DNA of 45,497 nt, from the NCBI GenBank assembly GCA_949740535.1, contig CATJHO010000129.1:1-45497 (forward strand), written 5' to 3'. Source of the DNA: an uncultured Lachnospiraceae bacterium (lineage in GTDB: Bacteria > Bacillota > Clostridia > Lachnospirales > Lachnospiraceae). The notes under the pieces were generated by a model, which worked only from the letters and a program-made list of their open reading frames with translations, was not told the DNA's origin and searched no databases. How positions within the stretch are numbered: the stretch's first letter is position 1; each line of letters starts with the position of its first letter. Of this stretch, positions 42,070 to 45,497 are shown piece by piece. Made by a program: the position numbers and the translations under genes.

Positions 42070-42097
42070 TTGAAATTTTCAGAAAATATGATATAAT
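42070..42097 (+). promoter_or_regulatory. pyrH promoter with embedded CodY-like box
   Basis: -35 TTGAAA (42070-42075), 16-bp spacer, -10 TATAAT (42092-42097). AATTTTCAGAAAATA (42074-42088) matches the CodY consensus AATTTTCWGAAAATT at 14 of 15 positions and fills the spacer, where binding would block RNA polymerase. Confidence 0.6.
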
Positions 42098-42183
42098 GAG
42101 CGTTAGTGAGAAGCGTATGCCGCAGAACCGGCAGATGATTTGCTGAAAGCAGTGTACATGAAAATTTAGGAGAACCCAATTTT

Positions 42184-42879
42184 ATGAAACGAGTGTTGTT
42201 AAAATTAAGCGGTGAAGCCCTGGCGGGAGAGAAGCATACGGGCTTTGATGAGGCCACGGTGATTGGTGTGGCAAAGCAGGTGAAGGTTCTGGTGGATGAC
42301 GGTATCCAGGTGGGAATTGTCATTGGCGGCGGTAACTTTTGGAGAGGCCGCACCAGTGAGAATATTGATCGGACCAAGGCAGATCAGATCGGAATGCTTG
42401 CCACGGTGATGAACTGCATCTATGTGTCTGAGATCTTTCGCTCTGTGGGTATGGAGACGGAGGTGTTTACACCTTTTGAGTGCGCGGGCTTTGCGAAACT
42501 GTTCACCAAGGATCGGGCTCTGAAGCGGCTGAATAGGGGCTGTGTTACCTTTTTTGCCGGCGGAACCGGTCATCCCTATTTCTCCACAGATACAACAACC
42601 ACGCTTATGGCTATTGAGATTGAGGCGGACGTGATTCTTCTGGCAAAGGCTGTGGACGGCGTTTACGACAGCGATCCCAAGCAGAATCCAGATGCAGTAA
42701 AGTATGAGGAGATTTCCATTTCGGATGTGGTGGATCAGCGTCTGGCGGTGATGGATCTGACGGCGTCCATTATGTGCATGGAAAATCGTATGCCCATGAT
42801 GGTATTTGGTTTGAATGAGAAAGATAGTATTATCAATACGGTAAAAGGGAACTTTACCGGAACAAAAATTACAGTATAA
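42184..42879 (+). CDS. pyrH: UMP kinase
   Basis: A 231-residue hexameric UMP kinase of the amino-acid-kinase fold, converting UMP to UDP. Family features: KRVLLKLSGEALAG (residues 2-15), VIGGGNFWRGR (about 40-50), FTPFECAGFAK and AGGTGHPYFSTDTTT. Length is standard. It heads the conserved cluster pyrH-frr-uppS-cdsA-dxr. rpsB and tsf, often just upstream, are not here. The promoter has a CodY-like box. A 17-bp gap leads to frr. Confidence 0.97.
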   Translation: MKRVLLKLSGEALAGEKHTGFDEATVIGVAKQVKVLVDDGIQVGIVIGGGNFWRGRTSENIDRTKADQIGMLATVMNCIYVSEIFRSVGMETEVFTPFECAGFAKLFTKDRALKRLNRGCVTFFAGGTGHPYFSTDTTTTLMAIEIEADVILLAKAVDGVYDSDPKQNPDAVKYEEISISDVVDQRLAVMDLTASIMCMENRMPMMVFGLNEKDSIINTVKGNFTGTKITV

Positions 42880-42896
42880 AGCGGAGGGTATTTACC

Positions 42897-43451
42897 ATGG
42901 ATGAGAGATTAAAAGTGTATGAAGAGAAGATGACAAAGTCCTATGATTCCATGCAGAGGGAGTTTATCAGTATCCGGGCAGGCCGGGCCAATCCCCATGT
43001 GCTGGATAAGATCCGTGTGGATTATTACGGGACGCCCACTCCCTTACAGCAGGTAGGCAATATTTCGGTGCCGGAGCCCCGGATGCTGCAGATTCAGCCA
43101 TGGGAGAAGAGCCTTTTAAAAGCCATCGAGAAGGCCATTCTCACCTCGGATATCGGCATCAATCCCACCAACGACGGTTCCATTATCCGTCTGGTGTTCC
43201 CGGAGCTTACGGAGGAGCGCAGAAAAGAGCTGGTAAAGGATGTGAAGAAAAAGGGTGAGGCTGCCAAGGTGGCTGTCCGCAATATCCGCCGGGACGCCAA
43301 TGAGAATCTGAAGAAACTGAACAAGGCAGGAGAGATTTCCGAGGATGATCAGAAGGATCTGGAGACGCGGGTTCAGAAGATGACGGACAAATTTATTGCA
43401 GATATTGAAAAGGCAGTGGATGAGAAGTCCAAGGAGATTCTGACTGTATAG
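42897..43451 (+). CDS. frr: ribosome recycling factor
   Basis: A 184-residue factor that splits post-termination ribosomes together with EF-G. Characteristic sequence: SIRAGRANPHVLDKIRVDYYGTPTPLQQVGNISVPEPRMLQIQPWE (about residues 28-74) and the C-terminal helix VAVRNIRRDANENLKKL. Length is normal. It follows pyrH with a GGAGGG SD and is separated from uppS by 259 bp of structured non-coding sequence, longer than usual in this cluster. Confidence 0.98.
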   Translation: MDERLKVYEEKMTKSYDSMQREFISIRAGRANPHVLDKIRVDYYGTPTPLQQVGNISVPEPRMLQIQPWEKSLLKAIEKAILTSDIGINPTNDGSIIRLVFPELTEERRKELVKDVKKKGEAAKVAVRNIRRDANENLKKLNKAGEISEDDQKDLETRVQKMTDKFIADIEKAVDEKSKEILTV

Positions 43452-43564
43452 AACGTATGAATGAAAGTGATTGGGGGAGCTGTGGCAAAGCAGGAGTGAA
43501 GCTGTGAAAGATCGTTTTACCTGTTTGCGGCAGCCCCTTTTTGCACGACAGCAATGAGCAGTGC

Positions 43565-43660
43565 GAAAATAGTGAGGGGCAAAATGCCTGCCTGCAGGCA
43601 GTTTTGGCCATGACTATTTTCATAGGGCGAAGCCCGTGAATGAGGAAAACGGAGTTTTCC
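43565..43660 (+). repeat. three consecutive stem-loops in the frr-uppS gap
   Basis: (1) A long imperfect hairpin 43565-43621: outer arms GAAAATAGT/ACTATTTTC pair perfectly and the core is a 14-bp palindrome CTGCCTGCAGGCAG (43588-43601). (2) GGGC-GAA-GCCC (43625-43635). (3) GGAAAAC-GGA-GTTTTCC (43644-43660). The block ends 50 bp before uppS. It may be a structured RNA, a terminator/attenuator or a dispersed repeat. Confidence 0.7.
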
Positions 43661-43710
43661 GAATGGCACTGCGGGGTTTTGCGGAAGGGAACTGGAATAG
43701 GAGAAAAGCA

Positions 43711-44421
43711 ATGAAAGTACCACAGCATGTGGCAATTATTTTGGACGGCAACGGCCGCTGGGCAAAGTCAAAAGGAATGCCCCGGAACTACGGCCATGCT
43801 CAGGGAAGCAAAAATGTGGAGACGATCTGCCGGGAAGCCTGGAATATGGGGATCAAGTATTTGACGGTGTACGCCTTTTCTACGGAAAACTGGAAGCGTC
43901 CCAGGGAGGAAGTAGATGCCCTGATGAAGCTTCTCAGAAATTATATGAAGACCTGTTTGAAGACAGCGGAAAAGAATCACATGCGTGTCCGGGTGATTGG
44001 CGATAAAACGGGCCTTGCAAAGGATATCCGGGAGCGGATTGCGCAGCTTGAGAGTGCTTCGAAAGATAACGATGGTCTGAATTTCCAGATTGCCATCAAT
44101 TACGGAAGCCGGGACGAGATGATCCGGGCCATGAAAAAAATGGCGGCAGATCAGGAAACTGGCAGGTTGAAGCCGGAGGATATTTCTGAGGAAATCTTCA
44201 CATCCTATCTGGATACGGCAGAGATTCCGGATCCCGATCTTTTGATAAGGACCAGCGGAGAGCAGCGTCTTTCCAATTTCCTTTTGTGGCAGCTTGCCTA
44301 TTCAGAGTTTTATTTTGCAGATGTCCACTGGCCGGATTTCACCAAGGAGGAGCTTATGAAAGCCATTGAGGCCTATAACAGGCGCGACAGGCGCTACGGC
44401 GGGGTGAAGGAGGAGGCGTAG
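43711..44421 (+). CDS. uppS: isoprenyl transferase (undecaprenyl diphosphate synthase)
   Basis: A 236-residue cis-prenyltransferase that makes the C55 lipid carrier for cell-wall synthesis. Features: HVAIILDGNGRWAKSKGMPRNYGH (catalytic Asp near residue 13), VYAFSTENWKRPREEV, and the C-terminal DLLIRTSGEQRLSNFLLWQLAYSEFYF. The start was set at ATG 43711, seven bases after AGGAG; the open frame to 43636 runs through the stem-loop block and is not needed. cdsA begins right after its stop. Confidence 0.97.
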   Translation: MKVPQHVAIILDGNGRWAKSKGMPRNYGHAQGSKNVETICREAWNMGIKYLTVYAFSTENWKRPREEVDALMKLLRNYMKTCLKTAEKNHMRVRVIGDKTGLAKDIRERIAQLESASKDNDGLNFQIAINYGSRDEMIRAMKKMAADQETGRLKPEDISEEIFTSYLDTAEIPDPDLLIRTSGEQRLSNFLLWQLAYSEFYFADVHWPDFTKEELMKAIEAYNRRDRRYGGVKEEA

Positions 44422-45291
44422 TTGAAGGCGTTTTTTACGAGACTGGCCAGCGGAATTGTGCTGCTGGCGATTATCATTTTGGGTGGAATCCTGGGCGGAT
44501 GGTTTTTGTTTGGACTCACGCTTCTGATTTCCGTGATTGGGTATCTGGAATTTGCCAGAGTGTTTCAAATCCACCGCAATATTCTGGGCGTATCCGGTAT
44601 CATGGTTTCCATTGCATATATCTGCCTGGCGAAGACGGGCGGCTCGGAGGAAATCGGAACTCTGGGTATGCTGGTTCTCATGGAGGCCGGGCCGCTGCTG
44701 CTGATTACCTACCTTCTGTTTTTGTTTGGAATCTATGTGTTTACCTTTCCCAAATACCGTACAGAGCAGATTATGGCGGCCTTTTTCGGGGTCTTCTATG
44801 TTCCGGTGATGCTTTCGTTTATCTACATTGTGCGGATGTCGCCCATGTTCGGCACTGCTTATGACGGTATGATTTTGTACTGGCTGATTTTTATCTGTTC
44901 CTGGGGCTGCGATACCTGCGCCTACGCGGTGGGCGTACTCTTTGGAAAGCATAAGCTGGCCCCCGTCTTAAGTCCAAAGAAGTCTATTGAAGGCGCGGTG
45001 GGAGGCGTGGCCGGAGCAGCGCTGCTTGGATATCTCTGTGGAATGTGCGGAAGCAGTTCCATGCAGGACAGAGCAGGGACGCTTGCGCTGACCTGTGCGG
45101 TGGGGGCGGTCCTGTCTCAGATAGGTGACTTGACAGCTTCTGCCATTAAGCGGAATCATGGGATCAAAGATTACGGGCATCTGATTCCCGGCCATGGAGG
45201 GATTCTGGACCGGTTCGACAGCGTGATTTTTACAGCGCCTGTGGTATTTGCGATGGCACGGCTGGTTCTTCCGATCGTGCAGAGTTATTAG
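44422..45291 (+). CDS. cdsA: phosphatidate cytidylyltransferase
   Basis: A 289-residue membrane enzyme that makes CDP-diacylglycerol, the entry point to phospholipids. About eight helices, with the family signature SPKKSIEGAVGGVAGA (about residues 188-203) and SQIGDLTASAIKRNHGIKDYGHLIPGHGGILDRFDS at the end. The TTG start directly abuts the uppS stop, and its SD (GGAGGAGG) lies inside the uppS end, so expression is coupled. Confidence 0.96.
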   Translation: MKAFFTRLASGIVLLAIIILGGILGGWFLFGLTLLISVIGYLEFARVFQIHRNILGVSGIMVSIAYICLAKTGGSEEIGTLGMLVLMEAGPLLLITYLLFLFGIYVFTFPKYRTEQIMAAFFGVFYVPVMLSFIYIVRMSPMFGTAYDGMILYWLIFICSWGCDTCAYAVGVLFGKHKLAPVLSPKKSIEGAVGGVAGAALLGYLCGMCGSSSMQDRAGTLALTCAVGAVLSQIGDLTASAIKRNHGIKDYGHLIPGHGGILDRFDSVIFTAPVVFAMARLVLPIVQSY

Positions 45292-45308
45292 TACAGAAGA
45301 AAAGATGC

Positions 45309-45341
45309 GGCAGCCGTTCAGCTATGGTTTGAACGGCTGCC
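45309..45341 (+). promoter_or_regulatory. 12-bp perfect hairpin between cdsA and dxr
   Basis: GGCAGCCGTTCA (45309-45320) pairs fully with TGAACGGCTGCC (45330-45341) around a 9-nt loop. No T-run follows, so it is not a standard terminator. It may affect processing, stability or partial read-through into dxr. Confidence 0.6.
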
Positions 45342-45369
45342 AAATGTACCTGAAAGGAATGGATAAGAA

Positions 45370-45497
45370 ATGAAAAAGATTACAATACTGGGTTCTACCG
45401 GGTCTATCGGAACCCAGACCTTAGAGGTTGCCAGGGAAAATGGAGATCTGGAAGTTGTATCCCTGGCGGCAGGCTCCAATGTGGCAAAGCTGGAGGA
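45370..45497 (+). CDS. dxr: 1-deoxy-D-xylulose 5-phosphate reductoisomerase, 5' part
   Basis: The first 42 codons of dxr, cut by the window edge. [18 protein letters not shown] has the NADPH-binding GSTGSIG motif (residues 8-14) that marks DXR, which commits carbon to the MEP isoprenoid pathway. Position after uppS and cdsA is the usual Firmicute order. An AAAGGA site precedes the ATG. The rest of the gene, and rseP normally next, lie outside. Confidence 0.93.
   Translation, partial: MKKITILGSTGSIGTQTLEVARENGDLEVVSLAAGSNVAKLE

Noticed and set aside
43636-43710. Longer N-terminus for uppS starting at 43636
   Set aside because: The extension passes through the stem-loop block, and the family N-terminus begins at MKVPQHVAIILDGNGRWA after a well-spaced AGGAG.

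Overview
The window looks like chromosomal DNA of a Gram-positive anaerobic clostridium, most likely a Lachnospiraceae-type gut organism. Grounds: strong Shine-Dalgarno (SD) sites, a pyrH-frr-uppS-cdsA-dxr cluster in Firmicute order, an FprA-type flavodiiron protein, Na+-coupled decarboxylase-pump subunits, Na+:alanine/glycine symporters, a glycine riboswitch and many hybrid histidine kinases. The assignment rests on gene content only. I see no rRNA, tRNA, CRISPR, transposase or phage genes.

Layout. 1-2405: Fe-S (QueG-like) reductase and an AGCS symporter. 2419-6229: a probable Mn2+ (yybP-ykoY) riboswitch with an overlapping terminator, then a leucine-rich-repeat lipoprotein, a decarboxylase beta subunit and a 45-residue gamma-like subunit. 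6378-8370: a Nim-like flavoprotein, then a DUF2975-like membrane protein and small HTH regulator behind a promoter carrying two palindromes. 8409-14651: lipoprotein, OmpR-type two-component system, and an ABC exporter whose promoter has 11-bp direct repeats. 14660-22109: ApaH-like phosphatase (minus), FtsH, L,D-transpeptidase (minus), a DUF134-NifX fusion and a MATE transporter. 22267-24715: FprA and a NYN/OST-HTH protein. 24863-29785: branched-chain amino acid ABC transporter (livK-H-M-G-F). 30007-36142: a three-gene phosphorelay locus. 36294-37946: glycine riboswitch and AGCS symporter. 38161-41965: DUF3786 protein, then a minus-strand operon of HAD phosphatase and two radical SAM proteins. 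42184 to the end: pyrH-frr-uppS-cdsA-dxr, with dxr cut by the window edge.

The most unusual locus is 30007-36142. A lone receiver overlaps a membrane hybrid kinase that carries a charged decapeptide-repeat linker and an Hpt domain. A second membrane hybrid kinase follows, whose C-terminus is a complete DegV/FakB-like fatty-acid-binding domain. No DNA-binding output is encoded nearby, so a lipid-linked phosphorelay is a testable idea, not a conclusion.

Other points of note are the riboswitch in front of an LRR lipoprotein rather than a metal transporter, a CodY-like box inside the pyrH promoter, a run of stem-loops between frr and uppS, and a 16-19-nt SD-containing block repeated in three unlinked leaders. 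All motif and family calls were made by eye from sequence and memory; no database search was run.
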